Shown: one piece after another, positions 15,324-16,241 of the stretch
How positions within the stretch are numbered: position 1 is the first letter of the stretch
Layout: each line of letters starts with the position of its first letter
DNA from: CAYFIW01 sp964500645
Lineage (GTDB): Bacteria; Chloroflexota; Dehalococcoidia; Lucifugimonadales; UBA826
Direction: 5' to 3'
DNA: 16,241 bases
Assembly: GCA_964500645.1 (NCBI GenBank)
Contig: CAZCOH010000032.1
Location: forward strand, 1 to 16,241
The notes under the pieces: generated by a model
What the model was told of the DNA's origin: nothing
The model's input: only the letters and a program-made list of their open reading frames with translations
Database searches by the model: none
Translations under genes and position numbers: made by a program

Positions 15324-15334
15324 CAATTTGTGTC
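15301..15334. terminator. Inverted repeat between convergent genes, probable bidirectional terminator
   Basis: GACACAAATT (15301-15310) is exactly complementary to AATTTGTGTC (15325-15334) around a 14-base loop. It spans the stop codon of the dehydrogenase and ends one base before the SDR stop. A short AT-rich TTATAT follows on the plus strand. The stem is AT-rich and lacks a true T-run, so termination strength is uncertain. Confidence 0.45.
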
Positions 15335-16111
15335 TTATATCATCGAGATACTTTGTCCTCCATCTATTACAATGCAAGATCCTGTAATCATTCCAGCTCT
15401 ATCCGAAGACAAAAAAGCCACCAAGTCACCAAGAGGCTCTGGCCAACCAAATTTACCCATTGGCAGATTGTCCTCAATAAAACCTTCAACAACCTCTCTG
15501 GAATTTTCCGACTGAAACCTCTCCCAAGAACCATCCTTGTGGGCTATCGAACCTGGAGCAATAGAATTTACAAGAATCCCGTGCTTTGCAAGAGATACTG
15601 CCGAGTGCTTTGTAGCCGCTATTAAAGCTGCTTTGGCTGACATATAGGAAATATTACCGCCATATTCTCTACCCCATATAGAGGCTATGTTTATTATCCT
15701 CCCCCATGAGCTTCGTTTCATGTGAGGTATTACTTGCTTCATCAGTTCATAACCACCAAATAAATTCAAATCAAACGTACCTTTAAAATCCTCCAAATCA
15801 GTGCCCGTAATATCTTCTCTCGATCTAGACCCTCCAGCATTGTTGACCAAAATATCGATAGGACCTAATTTCGAGACAGCTTCTTTGTGAAGAACAGGAA
15901 CTTCATCTACTTGAGAAACATCAGATACTATTCCTATGCAATCAACCCCGTTTTTCTTAACATCGTTCACGGTCTGCTGTAGCGTCTCTTCAGTTCTGCC
16001 ACATATAGCTACGTTAACCCCTTCCATTGACAGGGACAATGCGCTCTGTCTACCTAAACCTCTACTACCCCCAGTTATGAGTGCATTTTTCCCAGCCAAA
16101 TTTAAGTCCAT
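15335..16111 (-). CDS. Short-chain dehydrogenase/reductase (classical SDR)
   Basis: A 258-aa NAD(P)-dependent oxidoreductase. The cofactor motif is TGGSRGLG (13-20), with DVS (64-66) and NNAG (90-93). The catalytic residues are Asn116 (LNLFGG), Ser144 (INIASIWG), Tyr156 and Lys160 (ISYMSAK), so the enzyme should be active. The C-terminal VIDGGQS is typical of FabG-like SDRs. The substrate is unknown; many such stand-alone enzymes oxidise secondary alcohols or reduce 3-oxo groups. The start is well supported by AAGGAGATAGAC directly before the ATG on the minus strand. It is convergent with the 2-hydroxyacid dehydrogenase, with 11 bases between them. Confidence 0.92.
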   Translation of the reverse strand: MDLNLAGKNALITGGSRGLGRQSALSLSMEGVNVAICGRTEETLQQTVNDVKKNGVDCIGIVSDVSQVDEVPVLHKEAVSKLGPIDILVNNAGGSRSREDITGTDLEDFKGTFDLNLFGGYELMKQVIPHMKRSSWGRIINIASIWGREYGGNISYMSAKAALIAATKHSAVSLAKHGILVNSIAPGSIAHKDGSWERFQSENSREVVEGFIEDNLPMGKFGWPEPLGDLVAFLSSDRAGMITGSCIVIDGGQSISMI

Positions 16112-16241
16112 GTCTATCTCCTTACGTTTAATATAAAGGCCTTATTTTAAATCCTGTAAAAATAGACTACCACCAGATTACGAGGCATACCATGCCATAC
16201 TCTTCAAACCGCTCAAATTGTTGCTTCTTGACTGAACTATT

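Noticed and set aside
16112..16241. Possible end of another minus-strand gene at the right edge
   Set aside because: Short open minus-strand stretches ending in TAA or TAG exist, but fewer than 25 codons are visible and none resembles a known C-terminus. It cannot be supported.

Overview
The window is an AT-rich bacterial chromosome segment with no mobile element, CRISPR array, rRNA or tRNA that I can see. The gene content is an enolase-superfamily dehydratase, stand-alone oxidoreductases, a corrinoid methyltransferase set and a selenocysteine-containing SelD. Together with low GC, this is what I would expect of a marine, SAR202-like Chloroflexota genome. That placement is an inference from gene content and protein style; no marker gene here proves it.

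Left part (1-3643). The 5' end of a minus-strand ispD-like nucleotidyltransferase runs off the left edge. Then come a plus-strand membrane-anchored alpha/beta hydrolase with a cysteine nucleophile and an EVE-domain protein. These converge on a two-gene minus-strand unit: an aldo/keto reductase downstream of a DUF1802 protein.

Middle (3644-7899). The main correction to a routine annotation is selD. Its real start is ATG 3874, and codon 21 is an in-frame TGA at 3934-3936. That TGA sits exactly where SelD proteins carry their catalytic Cys or Sec, and a perfect 9-bp hairpin (3961-3981) follows at the right distance to be a bacterial SECIS element. A standard gene caller would start the gene at TTG 3973 or ATG 3991 and lose the active site. 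It is followed by argS, probably starting at TTG 5036, and a mandelate-racemase/enolase-superfamily dehydratase.

Right part (8008-15323). Nine co-directional genes lie head to tail. Eight of them look like one corrinoid-dependent methyl-transfer system: a PF13769 'virulence factor' protein, a homocysteine S-methyltransferase, an unknown protein with an internal repeat, an MtaA-like (URO-D family) zinc methyltransferase, a cobalamin-binding corrinoid protein, a 77-aa four-cysteine protein, an SRPBCC protein and a RACo-type [2Fe-2S]/ASKHA corrinoid reactivator. There is a corrinoid carrier, a reactivator and a homocysteine acceptor enzyme, but no pterin-binding (methyl-THF) module. The methyl donor is therefore open. 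The set could be a dispersed methionine synthase, or a demethylation system that feeds methyl groups to homocysteine. The ninth gene is a 2-hydroxyacid dehydrogenase in which Asn occupies the usual catalytic Glu position. The window ends with a convergent SDR gene, separated from it by an inverted repeat that probably terminates transcription.
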